From NCBI RefSeq assembly GCF_002382885.1, contig NZ_NWVL01000027.1, positions 1 through 64,000 on the forward strand: a DNA stretch of 64,000 nucleotides, read 5' to 3'. Each line of letters begins with the position of its first letter. Within the stretch, counting starts at the first letter, position 1. The notes under the pieces were generated by a model that saw nothing but the letters and a program-made list of their open reading frames with translations, was not told the DNA's origin and did no database searches. This DNA comes from Streptomyces sp. WZ.A104. GTDB taxonomy: Bacteria > Actinomycetota > Actinomycetes > Streptomycetales > Streptomycetaceae. Made by a program: the position numbers and the translations under genes. This document shows positions 15,874 to 25,353 of this stretch, in pieces.

Positions 15874-16377
15874 ATGCGAGTGACGGAGAACGTGTACGCG
15901 GGCGGACGCACGGCATCGGACGCGGTACGGATACGCCGGGCGACGGCCCGGGACGCGGAGGCCGTCACCCGGGTCTTCCTCGCCTCCCGGGCCGCCGCCA
16001 TGCCGTATCTGCCCCGGGTCCACAGCGACGAGGACACCCGGGCGTGGATCACCCATGTCGTCCTGCCCACCAGTACCGCGGTGTGGGTGGCGGAGGGCGA
16101 GGCGGGCGGTGAGGTCCTCGGGTTCGCCGTGCTCGCCGGGGACGACGAGCTCGATCACCTCTACCTGCGGCCCGACGCGCTGCGGCGCGGGATCGGCAGC
16201 CGGTTGCTGAGCGAGGTGCGCGGGGCCGTGGACGGGGCGCTCGGTCTGTACGTGTTCCAGCGCAACGCCGCCGCCCGCGCCTTCTACGAACGGCACGGGT
16301 TCACCGCCGTCGCGTTCGACGACGGCAGCCGGAACGAGGAGGGCGAGCCGGACGTGCTGTATCGCTGGACCCCGTAG
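15874..16377 (+). CDS. GNAT-family N-acetyltransferase
   Basis: 167 residues. The acetyl-CoA-binding motif A is LDHLYLRPDALRRGIGSRLL (R-x-x-G-I-G) and motif B includes LYVFQRNAAARAFYERHGF. N-terminal VRIRRATARDAEAV is the usual GNAT beta-1/alpha-1 start. ATG 15874 is used; the GTG one codon upstream is an equal candidate, with CAGGGA just before it. Substrate unknown, small molecule or protein N terminus. Confidence 0.88.
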   Translation: MRVTENVYAGGRTASDAVRIRRATARDAEAVTRVFLASRAAAMPYLPRVHSDEDTRAWITHVVLPTSTAVWVAEGEAGGEVLGFAVLAGDDELDHLYLRPDALRRGIGSRLLSEVRGAVDGALGLYVFQRNAAARAFYERHGFTAVAFDDGSRNEEGEPDVLYRWTP

Positions 16378-16400
16378 ACCCGGCCCCTGAGGACCGGGTC
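16377..16400. terminator. Hairpin between convergent genes
   Basis: GACCCGG (16377-16383) pairs with CCGGGTC (16394-16400) across a 10-nt loop. It begins at the last base of the GNAT stop and ends in the glycosyltransferase stop, so it could terminate both genes. No U tract, as is usual in Streptomyces. Confidence 0.5.
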
Positions 16401-17301
16401 AGATGACCGGCGGGCGGCCCAGTCGTGTCATCCGCCACACCGTCGACCAGCGCATGGGGCGCCGCTCCCCGCACGGCGTGCGGACGCCCTCCGCGAAGCC
16501 GCCCGCCCAGGCGCGCAGGCCCTTCGGGTCGCGGGTGCGGGCCAGGGTGAGCAGGGTCCAGGTGCCGAGGTAGGCGGGGACCAGGGGCAGAGGGAGGTTG
16601 CGGCGGGCCAGCCAGACGCGGTTGCGGGCCGTCATCCGGTAGTACACCGCGTGCCGGGCCGGGGAGGTCTTCGGGTGCTGGAGCAGCAGCTCCGGCTCGT
16701 AGATCACCTTCCAGCCGGCGTCCAGCGCGCGCCAGGCGAGGTCCGTCTCCTCGTGGGTGAAGAAGAACTCCGCGGGCCACAGGCCCGTCTGTTCCAGCAT
16801 CTTCATCGAGAACGCGTGGCCGCCGCCGAGGAAGGCCGTCACCGGGCCGCCGCGCATCGGGTCGCCCGCCCGCAGCCGGGGCACGTGCCGGCGCTGGGTC
16901 TCGCCGTGCTCGTCGGCGATCCGGAAGCCGACGATGCCGAGCCGGTCGTCGGCGGCGAAGTGGTCCCGGACCCGGCGGAAGACGTCCTTGTCGACCAGGA
17001 GCCCGTCGTCGTCCAGCTCGATCACCACGTCCACGTCACCGATCTCGGCAAGCCTGCGCAGCCCCTCGTTCCGGCCGCCGGGGCAGCCCAGGTTCTCGGG
17101 CAGCTCGATGGTGGTCACCCCGCCGTCGAGGTTCTCCAGGCCGGGGAACGCGGTGAAGTCCGGGAGCGCCGCACCGTTGCCGATGATCACGAGCCGGGTG
17201 GGCCTGACGTCCTGCATCGCGACCGACGCGAGCAGCGCCTCGACCGCCTGCGGGCGGTCCCCCATGGTCACGATGGATACGCCGATGCGTGGTGCGGACA
17301 A
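16399..17301 (-). CDS. Family 2 glycosyltransferase
   Basis: 300 residues. GT-A fold features: the opening strand IGVSIVTMGDRPQAVEALLA, the nucleotide-sugar/metal motif VVIELDDDGLL (DxD-type), GGGHAFSMKM, and the acceptor-side ED motif FFFTHEETDLAWR. The C-terminal part (NRVWLARRNLPLPLVPAYLG) has one hydrophobic stretch that may touch the membrane, as in rhamnosyl and other cell-wall transferases. TTG start at 17301 with AGGAG 8 nt upstream. No biosynthetic cluster around it, so the acceptor is unknown. Confidence 0.88.
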   Translation of the reverse strand: MSAPRIGVSIVTMGDRPQAVEALLASVAMQDVRPTRLVIIGNGAALPDFTAFPGLENLDGGVTTIELPENLGCPGGRNEGLRRLAEIGDVDVVIELDDDGLLVDKDVFRRVRDHFAADDRLGIVGFRIADEHGETQRRHVPRLRAGDPMRGGPVTAFLGGGHAFSMKMLEQTGLWPAEFFFTHEETDLAWRALDAGWKVIYEPELLLQHPKTSPARHAVYYRMTARNRVWLARRNLPLPLVPAYLGTWTLLTLARTRDPKGLRAWAGGFAEGVRTPCGERRPMRWSTVWRMTRLGRPPVI

Positions 17302-17379
17302 GATCGGTACTCCTGGGCTCGGCTGCCGGTCGTCGGTTGCTGGTCGGCAGCGGTGCCCGCGATCGTAACGTCTCGCTGT

Positions 17380-18087
17380 TCAGTTCGTGGTCGCCGCCCG
17401 GCCATCTGCGGGCCCGTCAGTGTTCAGCAACGCGTACACGGCCATGTCGCGGCGCCGGTCGCCCACCTGCTGCCAGCCGTGCAGCAGCCCTTCGCGCCGG
17501 AAGCCGACGTCCTCGGCGATCCGGGCGGAGGCGGTGTTCCACGGTTCGATGAAGAGCTGGAGGCGGGGGACGCCGAGATCGTGCAGGGCCCAGCCCGTCA
17601 CCGTACGCAGCGCCGCGCGGGCGACCCCCTGGCCGCGGGCGGAGGCGGTCAGCCAGTAGCCGAGCGAGGCGCGGCCCTCGGGCAGGTCGCGCAGCCAGAG
17701 CCCGATCGCGCCGACCGGGCGCCGGTCCCGCGAGCGGACGATGGCGAACGGGTACCCGGCACCGGTGGCCGCCCGCTCCCACTGCCTGCGGACGAACGCC
17801 TCGGCCGCCTGGACCGAGTAGCGGGACGGGACGGTGGTGATGAGCGGGATGTACGGGTCCTGCGCGGCCTCGCGGATCAGAGGAAGGTCGCTCATCTCCC
17901 AGGGGCGCAGAACGAAGTCCGGGCCCGCGGACATGCTCGGTACGGTCAGCGGCTCAGGACCGGGAGGAGAGTCGGCATCCGCGCCAGGGCCGGGCCCCGC
18001 TTCGACCCCGGGGCGGGCGTCGGCCGCCGGGGCGGCCCTGGGGTCAATGCCGGCCCCCGCTTCGTCCCCAGGCTTGCGGTCAGCCAT
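17380..18087 (-). CDS. GNAT-family N-acetyltransferase (RimJ/RimL type)
   Basis: 235 residues. The first 50 residues are a low-complexity Pro/Ala/Gly/Asp segment; the acetyltransferase domain starts at about MSAGPDFVLRPWEMSDLPLI. RimL-type motifs are VGAIGLWLRDLPEGRASLGY, ASARGQGVARAALRTVTGWA and LQLFIEPWNTASARIAEDVG. ATG 18087 is preceded by GGGAGG at 8 nt; ATG 17934 would give a protein without the disordered head. Likely protein or small-molecule N-acetylation, target unknown. Confidence 0.82.
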   Translation of the reverse strand: MADRKPGDEAGAGIDPRAAPAADARPGVEAGPGPGADADSPPGPEPLTVPSMSAGPDFVLRPWEMSDLPLIREAAQDPYIPLITTVPSRYSVQAAEAFVRRQWERAATGAGYPFAIVRSRDRRPVGAIGLWLRDLPEGRASLGYWLTASARGQGVARAALRTVTGWALHDLGVPRLQLFIEPWNTASARIAEDVGFRREGLLHGWQQVGDRRRDMAVYALLNTDGPADGRAATTN

Positions 18088-18227
18088 GCCCGCATCCTCC
18101 CGCGATCGGCGCGGTTCCGCCCCTCGGCCCGCCCCTCGGCCCGCCCACGGGCAGCCCCGGACCGCCCCCGGCCCGTGGATCGCGACCGGCTTCACGGGGC
18201 CCGACACAGCGTCGATAAAGTGAAGGA

Positions 18228-19253
18228 ATGATATTCGGTAAGACCGGCTTCGGGGGCGCGGTCGCGGACTTCGAGGCCGCCGTGGTGGCCCAGGACGCGA
18301 AACGGTCCGGCAAGGCGTTCGTCCGGTTGCAGGAGACCTTCGGGCAGGCCAAGGAGGCGGACCTGCTGGACGGCGGGCCGCGGCTCGCCGGTGTTCTGGA
18401 GCAGGTCCCGCCCGGGCCCCGCGCCGTCGTCGCCGTCCTCGTCGGGGCCTGCGTCGAACGTGGCGCGGATGCCGGGCGCTGCGCGCCGGGGGTGCTGGCC
18501 GGGCTGCGGGAGGCGCTGGAGCAGGCCGTGGCGTTCGCCGACGCGTGGGCGGCGACCGGGGGCGGGGCGTTCCCGGCGGCGGACGGCGACGCGCCCGGTG
18601 ACGACATCGTCGAGCGGGTGGGCGGGGACGCGGCTGCCGGCTGGTGGACGCTGCACCAGTGGGAGACGGCCGCCGTCGCGATGCTGAACCACCCGGTGGT
18701 GCGGGTCGACGCGGCCGGTGTCCGGGGTGAGTTGCTGCGCCTGCTCACCTCGGTGGAGCGGGCCTCCGGGGCGGAGTTCAAGTGCCTCGCCTACGCACTC
18801 CTGGTGCTGGACGACGAACCGCTTGTCGCCCTCCACCGGGCGAGCGGTACCGGCTATCTGCTCCGGTTCTCCGGCGTCGGGGACAACTTCCAGCTGCACA
18901 CCCTGCTCGCCGACGCGCTCATAGGCGGCGGCCATGTGGAGGGCCACGCGCCCTCGTCGCAGGAGGCCGCCGTCTGCCGGGAGACCCCGGGGCAGGTGGA
19001 TACCGTGGGCTCCTTCGACCTGACCGCGCCGGACGGCGCCCGGCTCTGGAACGAGGGCGCCCCGGCGGACATCCCCGTCGTCGACGGCGTACGCCTGCTG
19101 GTGCTCGACAAGCCGTCGTACCGGCGGCAGTGGCCCGCTGGCCGCTTCTTCCCCGGCATGCGCGGAGACGTCCTGCTGGAGCGCGCCCTCGAACCGGAGG
19201 AGACCGAGCGCTGGTTCGCCCATGTCTCCCCGGCCAAGGACGCAACCGGCTGA
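18228..19253 (+). CDS. Hypothetical cytoplasmic protein
   Basis: 341 residues, strong Streptomyces codon bias, no signal peptide or membrane segment. Visible pieces are a helical N-terminal half (FEAAVVAQDAKRSGKAFVRL, LAGVLEQVPPGPRAVVAVLV) and a C-terminal half with VDGVRLLVLDKPSYRRQWPA. No known domain was recognised. Single gene between two leftward genes, starting ATG 18228 just after GAAGGA. Confidence 0.65.
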   Translation: MIFGKTGFGGAVADFEAAVVAQDAKRSGKAFVRLQETFGQAKEADLLDGGPRLAGVLEQVPPGPRAVVAVLVGACVERGADAGRCAPGVLAGLREALEQAVAFADAWAATGGGAFPAADGDAPGDDIVERVGGDAAAGWWTLHQWETAAVAMLNHPVVRVDAAGVRGELLRLLTSVERASGAEFKCLAYALLVLDDEPLVALHRASGTGYLLRFSGVGDNFQLHTLLADALIGGGHVEGHAPSSQEAAVCRETPGQVDTVGSFDLTAPDGARLWNEGAPADIPVVDGVRLLVLDKPSYRRQWPAGRFFPGMRGDVLLERALEPEETERWFAHVSPAKDATG

Positions 19254-19282
19254 ACCCGGGGACCCGCCCTCCGTCGCGCGGA

Positions 19283-20155
19283 TCAGCCGATCCGGGTGCC
19301 CGTTCCGCTCACCCGGATGCGGGCGTCGCCCGTCCGCAGCTCGACGGTGAGGGTGCCGGGGCGGCCCATGTCAGCCCCCTGGTGCAGGGTCAGTACGGCC
19401 GCCTCCGGTACGAGCCCCAGCTCGCGGGCGTACGCGCCGAAGGCGGCCGCCGCCGCGCCCGTCGCCGGGTCCTCCACCACCCCGCCCACCGGGAACGGGT
19501 CCCGGACGTGGAAGACGTCCGGCCCCTCGCGCCACACCAGTTGCAGGGTCGTCAGGTCCAGCCGGTGCATCAGCGCTTCGAGCCGCGCGAAGTCGTAGTC
19601 CAGGTCCGCGAGCCGCTCGCGGGTCCCGGCGGCCAGCACCAGATGCCGGGCCCCCGCGTAGGCGATCCGGGGTGGCAGGGCCGGGTCGAGGTCGGCGGCC
19701 GCCCAGGCCAGCGCCGCCAGCGCCTCCGTCAGGTCCGCCGCGTCGATCCCCGTGACATGGGGGGCCACGCTGGTCAGGGTGGCGCGCAGCTCCCCGCCGT
19801 CCCGGACGACGCTGACCGGCACCGTACCGGCGGCCGTGGTGAACTCCAGCGCGCCCGGACCGTCCCGTTCCGCCAGGGCGATGGCGGTGGCGACCGTGGC
19901 GTGGCCGCAGAAGGGGACCTCGGCCTTGGGGCTGAAGTAGCGGATCGTGTAAGCGCCTTCGCCGGTCCGCTCCGTGAGGAACGCCGACTCGCTGTAGCCC
20001 AGTTCGGCCGCGACGGCCAGCATCCGCTCCTCGTCGAGACCTGAGGCGTCCAGAACGACGCCGGCGGGGTTTCCGCCCTCCGGGTCGGCGGAGAAGGCGG
20101 TGTAGCGCAGGATCTCGGGGGTGGAGGCGGAGGCAGAGGCGGAATCACGTGTCAT
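19283..20155 (-). CDS. PhzF-family isomerase/epimerase-like protein
   Basis: 290 residues, two-lobed DAP-epimerase-like fold. The opening YTAFSADPEGGNPAGVVLDA, the catalytic Glu in LGYSESAFLT, PKAEVPFCGHATVATAIAL and the C-terminal VVEDPATGAAAAAFGAYARE are diagnostic. PhzF enzymes isomerise small acids or amino acids; the true substrate is rarely known outside phenazine pathways, and no phenazine genes are present. A second, shorter family member is at 38216. ATG 20155 is preferred to one 4 codons upstream. Confidence 0.88.
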   Translation of the reverse strand: MTRDSASASASTPEILRYTAFSADPEGGNPAGVVLDASGLDEERMLAVAAELGYSESAFLTERTGEGAYTIRYFSPKAEVPFCGHATVATAIALAERDGPGALEFTTAAGTVPVSVVRDGGELRATLTSVAPHVTGIDAADLTEALAALAWAAADLDPALPPRIAYAGARHLVLAAGTRERLADLDYDFARLEALMHRLDLTTLQLVWREGPDVFHVRDPFPVGGVVEDPATGAAAAAFGAYARELGLVPEAAVLTLHQGADMGRPGTLTVELRTGDARIRVSGTGTRIG

Positions 20156-20282
20156 GCACCACTCCAACTCCGCTGCCGCCCCCGGAATTCCCTGTACGCC
20201 GCCCCAGCGCTACGGCCGGTCAGTGGCGGCTCTTGATGCCCTTGCCCGTGCGGAGCTTGTCAGGGTGGGGCTCAGGCCGGGC

Positions 20283-21047
20283 TCAGCCCCGTCCGACGTA
20301 CGGCATGTTCGTCGCCATGACCGTCACGAACGGGATGTTGGCCTCCAGGGGCAGTTCCGCCATGTGCAGCACCGTCCGTGCCACATCGGCCGCCGCCATG
20401 ACCGGCTCCGTCGCCAGTTCCCCGTTGGCCTGGAGGATGCCGGTCTGCATCCGCTCGGTCATCTCCGTCGCCGCGTTGCCGATGTCGATCTGTCCGCAGG
20501 CGATCCGGTACGGACGGCCGTCCAGCGACAGCGACTTCGTCAGACCGGTCATCGCGTGCTTGGTCGCGGTGTACGCGATCGAGTGCGGGCGCGGTGCGTG
20601 CGCGGAGATCGAGCCGTTGTTGATGATCCGGCCGCCCTGCGGGTCCTGCTCCTTCATCAGCCGGTACGCCGCCTGTGCGCACAGGAACGCGCCCGTCAGG
20701 TTCACGTCGACCACCGCCCGCCAGTCCTCGGCGGCGAGGTCCTCCAACGGGACGCCGCCGGGACCGAAGGTGCCCGCGTTGTTGAACAGCAGGTCCAGCC
20801 GGCCGAACCGTTCCCGTACGGCGGCGAAGAGGGCGCCGACCTCGTCGGCGTCGGTGACGTCCGTGGTGACGCACAGGGCCTCGGGGGCCCCCGCCGCGGC
20901 CGCCGTCTGCGCCAGCGGCTCCGCCCGCCGGCCGGCCAGCGCGAGCGACCAGCCCGCACCCGCGAGGGCGAGTGCGACGGCCCGGCCGATCCCCGAACCC
21001 GCACCCGTGACGACAGCGACTCTCTGTTCCGTCTGCTCAGTGTTCAT
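20283..21047 (-). CDS. Short-chain dehydrogenase/reductase
   Basis: 254 residues, classical SDR. Cofactor motif VVTGAGSGIGRAVALALAGA (TGxxxGIG) with Arg in LALAGRRAEP, favouring NADP(H); the NNAG motif is LLFNNAGTFG; catalytic Asn in DVNLTGAF, Ser in NNGSISAH, and Tyr/Lys in YTATKHAM. Substrate not predictable. ATG 21047 follows the family N terminus; the longer frame upstream is non-coding in appearance. Confidence 0.9.
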   Translation of the reverse strand: MNTEQTEQRVAVVTGAGSGIGRAVALALAGAGWSLALAGRRAEPLAQTAAAAGAPEALCVTTDVTDADEVGALFAAVRERFGRLDLLFNNAGTFGPGGVPLEDLAAEDWRAVVDVNLTGAFLCAQAAYRLMKEQDPQGGRIINNGSISAHAPRPHSIAYTATKHAMTGLTKSLSLDGRPYRIACGQIDIGNAATEMTERMQTGILQANGELATEPVMAAADVARTVLHMAELPLEANIPFVTVMATNMPYVGRG

Positions 21048-21189
21048 GGCCCGGGAGCGTACGGGAGAGGTCGGTGCACGGGGCACGTGGTGCTCATCGA
21101 CCCGCCATACGGATGTTGTGCACGCGACAACGGCGCGTCGTCGCGCCGGGCTGCCATGGGCTGACAGTATCCGGGCACAGGAGGGGCAT

Positions 21190-22881
21190 ATGTCACCCGC
21201 ACAGACCAGCATGGCGCCCGACCGTCACCACCGGACCGCCGACCCCCACGGCCATTCCGCCGAACTCCGCGCCGCCGCGGCCGCGTTACCCCACACGGGC
21301 CTGGGCCGTCGGCGCTTCCTCACCGCCACCGGAGCCGCCGCCGCGCTCGCCTTCGCGGTGAACCTTCCCGCCGCCGGTACCGCGAGCGCCGCCGAGCTCG
21401 ATGCCCGCCGCATCGCCGAGGACCCGTTCACCCTCGGCGTCGCCTCCGGCGATCCGCACCCCACGTCCGTCCTGATCTGGACCCGGCTGGCTCCCCGCCC
21501 GTACGAGCCCGGCGGCGGCCTGCCCCGCGGCCGGGTCGAGGTGCGCTGGGAGCTGGCCCGCGACGAGCGCTTCCGCCGGATCGTGCGGCGCGGAACGCTC
21601 ACCGCCCACCCCGAGTTCGCCCACAGCGTCCGCGCCGACGTCCGGGGCCTGGCCTCCGGCCGTGTCTACTACTACCGCTTCCGCGTCGGCGGCTGGACCA
21701 GCCCCACCGGCCGCACCCGCACCGCCCCCGCCACCGGGGCCCGCAACACCTCCCTGACCCTGGCCGCCGTCTCCTGCCAGGCCTACCACCACGGGTACTT
21801 CACCGCCCACCGCCACCTCGCCGCCGAGGACGTCGACGTGGTGTTCCACCTCGGCGACTACCTCTACGAGTACGCCGTCAACGCCACCGGCGGCGCCCGC
21901 GACTACACCGACCGCCGCCTCCCCGACCACTACAACCACGAGACGGCCACACTGGAGGACTACCGGCTGCGCTACGCCCTCTACAAGTCCGACCCGGACC
22001 TGCGCGCCGCCCACGCCGCCCACCCCTTCGTCGTCACCTGGGACGACCACGAGACCGAGAACAACTACGCGGGCGAGATCCCCGAGAACGACGTACCGCC
22101 CGAGGAGTTCCTGATCCGGCGGGCCGCCGCGTACCGCGCGTACTGGGAGAACCAGCCGCTGCGCCCGCCGCAGCGCCCCACCGGCCCCGACATGACGCTC
22201 TACCGCCGCCTCCGCTTCGGACGGCTCGCCCAGTTCGACATCCTCGACACCCGCCAGTACCGCGACGACCAGGCGTACGGCGACGGGTGGCGCACCCCGG
22301 GCCCCGAGTCCGAGGACCCCGCGCGCACGATGACCGGGGCCGCCCAGGAACGCTGGCTGACCGACGGCTGGCGCGCCTCGCACGCCACCTGGAACGTCGT
22401 CCCGCAGCAGGTCACCTTCGCCCGGCGGCGCAACGTTCCCACCGACGCCTACAAGCTCTCGATGGACTCCTGGGACGGCTACCCGGCCTCCCGGCAGCGG
22501 GTGCTGGCCGGCGCCGAGGCCGCCGGGGTCGACAATCTCATGGTCCTCACCGGGGACGTCCACGTCTCCTACGCCTTCGACCTGAAGAAGGACTTCGAGG
22601 ACCCCGCGTCGCGCACCGTCGGTACGGAGATCGTCACGACCTCGATCTCCAGCGGCAAGGACGGTACGGACCGGCCCGCCAACTGGGACGACCAGACTCG
22701 TGCCAACCCGCACATGAAGCACTACAACGGGCGGCGCGGCTACGCGCTGGTCACGCTCACGGAGCAGGAGGCGCGCGCCGACTTCCGTACGGTGGCGGCC
22801 GTCACCACCCCCGGAGCGCCGCTCGCCACAGCGGCGTCCTTCGTCACCGAGGCGGGGAACCCGGGGCTCACGCCCGTGTAG
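21190..22881 (+). CDS. phoD: Secreted alkaline phosphatase/phosphodiesterase, PhoD family
   Basis: 563 residues. A long n-region leads to the Tat motif GRRRFLTATG, then a hydrophobic stretch ending near AGTASAAE. The N-terminal PhoD domain (LGVASGDPHPTSVLIWTRL) is followed by the metallophosphoesterase core: VFHLGDYLYEY, VVTWDDHETENNYAG, DILDTRQYR, VLTGDVHVSYAF. It needs Tat export because metal loading is thought to occur in the cytoplasm; it hydrolyses phosphodiesters such as teichoic acid and phospholipids. ATG 21190 after GGAGGGGC. PhoP-type control by phosphate is usual for the family, but no clear PHO box was found upstream. Confidence 0.93.
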   Translation: MSPAQTSMAPDRHHRTADPHGHSAELRAAAAALPHTGLGRRRFLTATGAAAALAFAVNLPAAGTASAAELDARRIAEDPFTLGVASGDPHPTSVLIWTRLAPRPYEPGGGLPRGRVEVRWELARDERFRRIVRRGTLTAHPEFAHSVRADVRGLASGRVYYYRFRVGGWTSPTGRTRTAPATGARNTSLTLAAVSCQAYHHGYFTAHRHLAAEDVDVVFHLGDYLYEYAVNATGGARDYTDRRLPDHYNHETATLEDYRLRYALYKSDPDLRAAHAAHPFVVTWDDHETENNYAGEIPENDVPPEEFLIRRAAAYRAYWENQPLRPPQRPTGPDMTLYRRLRFGRLAQFDILDTRQYRDDQAYGDGWRTPGPESEDPARTMTGAAQERWLTDGWRASHATWNVVPQQVTFARRRNVPTDAYKLSMDSWDGYPASRQRVLAGAEAAGVDNLMVLTGDVHVSYAFDLKKDFEDPASRTVGTEIVTTSISSGKDGTDRPANWDDQTRANPHMKHYNGRRGYALVTLTEQEARADFRTVAAVTTPGAPLATAASFVTEAGNPGLTPV

Positions 22882-22894
22882 CGCGGCGCAGGCG

Positions 22895-23914
22895 TCAGCG
22901 GTCCGCCGGGTAGCGGACGCCGATGCGGTCCCGTACCGCGTCGAGCGTCCGCATCACCGCGAGCGAACCCTCCAGCGGTACGAGCGGGGACTCGCTCTCG
23001 CCCGCCCGCACCGCGCGCATCACCTCGGCCGCCTCGTACTGCATGCCGGACAGACCCTGCGGGCCCGGCCCCGAGGTGACCGTCTCCGGCTCCCGGCCCG
23101 GCCGGTGCAGCACGAAGTGGTCCGGGTGGAAGAAGTCGCGCGGAACGTCGATCCGGCCGGCCGTGCCGATGACGGTGGCCGCCGTCGGGTGGTGGCCGAC
23201 GATCGAGCAGGAGAGCAGCGCGGTCGCGCCCGACTCCCAGCCCAGCAGCATCCCCGTGTTCAGGTCGACGCCCTCGGGCGAGAGCAGCGCGTCGGCCCGC
23301 ACCCGGTCCGGCTCGCCCAGCAACAGGTGCGCGAAGGACACCGGGTAGACCCCGAGGTCCAGCAGCGCCCCGCCGCCGAGGTCCGGGTCGCGCAGCCGGT
23401 GGCCCGGGGCGAAGCCGCCCGCGAAGCCGAAGTCCGCCTGTACGGTACGGATCTCGCCGATCGCCCCGTCCCGGACCAGTTCGGTCAGCCGGCGGACCAC
23501 CGGGTTGAGGTAGGTCCACATGGCCTCCATCAGGAAGAGACCGCGCTCCCGGGCGAGCGCGACCAGCTCCTTCGCCTCCCGGCTGTTGAGCGTGAACGCC
23601 TTCTCACACAGCACGTGCTTTCCCGCCCTCAGCGCGAGCGAGGCCGCCGCGTGGTGCGCCGAGTGCGGGGTGGCCACGTACACCACGTCCACCGTGTCGT
23701 CGGCGACCAGCTCCGCCCAGCTGCCGTAGGCCCGCCCGATCCCGTGGCGCTCGGCGAACGCCCGCGCCGAGGCCTCCGTACGCGAGGCGACCGCCACCAC
23801 CTCGGCGCCCGGCAGTCCCCGCACGTCCGCCGTGAACGTCGCCGCTATGCCGCCCGTCGCCAGCACGCCCCAGCGCACCGTCCCGCTCATGTCCACGTTC
23901 ATGTCCGCGCTCAT
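22895..23914 (-). CDS. Gfo/Idh/MocA-family NAD(P)-dependent oxidoreductase
   Basis: 339 residues. N-terminal Rossmann fold VRWGVLATGGIAATFTADVR, and the family motif AGKHVLCEKAFTLN with the catalytic-site Lys of EKP-type sequences (here EKA). The C-terminal domain carries GGGALLDLGVYPVSFAHLLL with the GG(A)LxDxGxY signature. Likely acts on sugars or polyols. Three nearby ATGs (23914, 23902, 23890) could start it; the first is used. It abuts the phoD stop (13 bp). Confidence 0.9.
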   Translation of the reverse strand: MSADMNVDMSGTVRWGVLATGGIAATFTADVRGLPGAEVVAVASRTEASARAFAERHGIGRAYGSWAELVADDTVDVVYVATPHSAHHAAASLALRAGKHVLCEKAFTLNSREAKELVALARERGLFLMEAMWTYLNPVVRRLTELVRDGAIGEIRTVQADFGFAGGFAPGHRLRDPDLGGGALLDLGVYPVSFAHLLLGEPDRVRADALLSPEGVDLNTGMLLGWESGATALLSCSIVGHHPTAATVIGTAGRIDVPRDFFHPDHFVLHRPGREPETVTSGPGPQGLSGMQYEAAEVMRAVRAGESESPLVPLEGSLAVMRTLDAVRDRIGVRYPADR

Positions 23915-24002
23915 GCCCGTCCCCACCGCCGCGACGAAAAGGTATCGACCACTCCGGCCGAGCTGAGAGCATAGATGCGGATTCAACGATGTGGAGACGA
24001 GA

Positions 24003-25328
24003 ATGCCGGACAGCGGCGGCAGCCGGGCCCAGCGAGAACACATACCCACCCCCCGGAGCGAACAGGCCGGCGCAGGCGCTCCGCCCGTCTCTCCGAAGCG
24101 GACGAAGGCCGCCCGGCGCACCGGGCTCCTGGTCACCCTGGTCCTCGGCGGGCTCACGGCGCTGCCGCCGCTCTCCATGGACATGTACCTCCCGGCGCTT
24201 CCCGCCGTCACCGACTCGCTGAACGCCCCCGCCGCCACCGTCCAGCTCACACTGACCGCGTGCCTGGCGGGCATGGCGCTCGGGCAGCTCGTCGTCGGCC
24301 CGATGAGCGACCGGTGGGGCCGCCGCAGGCCGCTGCTCCTCGGCATGGTCGTCTACGTCATCGCCACCGCGATCTGCGCTCTGGCGCCCACCGCCGGGCT
24401 CCTCGTCGGCTTCCGGCTGCTCCAGGGCCTCGCGGGCGCCGCCGGGATCGTGATCGCCCGGGCGGTGGTGCGCGACCTCTACGAGGGCGTGGAGATGGCC
24501 CGGTTCTTCTCCACCCTGATGCTGATCTCCGGCGCCGCCCCGATCATCGCCCCGCTGATCGGCGGGCAGGTCCTGCGGGTCACCGACTGGCGCGGCATCT
24601 TCGTCGTGCTCACCGGCGTCGGCATCGTGCTCACCCTCGTCGTCTGGAAATGGCTCCACGAGACGCTGCCGCCCGGCAGCCGCCACACCGGCGGGGTCGG
24701 CGAGGCCCTGCGCACCATGCGCGGGCTGCTCGCGGACCGGGTCTTCACCGGCTACATGATCGCGGGCGGACTCGCCTTCGCCGTCCTGTTCGCCTACATC
24801 TCCGCCTCCCCGTTCGTCGTGCAGGAGATCTACGGGGCGTCCCCGCAGACCTTCAGCCTGCTGTTCGGGCTCAACTCGATCGGGCTCATCGCCGTCGGGC
24901 AGATCAACGGCAAGCTGCTGGTGGGCCGGTTCCGCCTGGACAAGGTCCTCGGGCTCGGTCTCGCGGTCATCGTGCTGGCCGCCGTCGCGCTGCTGCTCAT
25001 GACGACCGGCGTCTTCGGCGAGGTGGGGCTCGCACCGGTCGCGGCCGGGCTGTTCGTGCTGATGTCGGCGATGGGCCTCGCGATGCCGAACACCAACGCC
25101 CAGGCCCTGATGCGGACCAAGCACGCGGCGGGCTCCGCCTCCGCGCTGCTCGGCACGTCCTCGTTCCTGATCGGCGCGATCGCCTCCCCGCTGGTGGGCA
25201 TCGCGGGGGAGGACACGGCCGTCCCGATGGCCCTCGTGCAGGTGGTCTGCGCCCTCGCCGCGGTCGGCTGCTTCCTGGGGCTGTGCCGCCCGTGGCAGCG
25301 CACGGACCGCGAGGCCGGGGGACTGTAG
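24003..25328 (+). CDS. MFS drug-efflux transporter, Bcr/CflA type
   Basis: 441 residues with about 12 membrane helices. DHA1 Bcr/CflA markers: PPLSMDMYLPALPAVTDSL in helix 1, the motif A loop GPMSDRWGRRRPLL, and motif C-like ARAVVRDLYEG. The family exports bicyclomycin, sulfonamides or cysteine. ATG 24003 has GGAG 7 nt upstream; a GTG four codons earlier is possible. Confidence 0.9.
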   Translation: MPDSGGSRAQREHIPTPRSEQAGAGAPPVSPKRTKAARRTGLLVTLVLGGLTALPPLSMDMYLPALPAVTDSLNAPAATVQLTLTACLAGMALGQLVVGPMSDRWGRRRPLLLGMVVYVIATAICALAPTAGLLVGFRLLQGLAGAAGIVIARAVVRDLYEGVEMARFFSTLMLISGAAPIIAPLIGGQVLRVTDWRGIFVVLTGVGIVLTLVVWKWLHETLPPGSRHTGGVGEALRTMRGLLADRVFTGYMIAGGLAFAVLFAYISASPFVVQEIYGASPQTFSLLFGLNSIGLIAVGQINGKLLVGRFRLDKVLGLGLAVIVLAAVALLLMTTGVFGEVGLAPVAAGLFVLMSAMGLAMPNTNAQALMRTKHAAGSASALLGTSSFLIGAIASPLVGIAGEDTAVPMALVQVVCALAAVGCFLGLCRPWQRTDREAGGL

Positions 25329-25353
25329 GGGATCGCCGGGGGACTGCGGGGGA

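Noticed and set aside
19283..20155. PhzF-like gene as evidence of a phenazine cluster
   Set aside because: No other phenazine genes are present and PhzF homologues are common in unrelated contexts.
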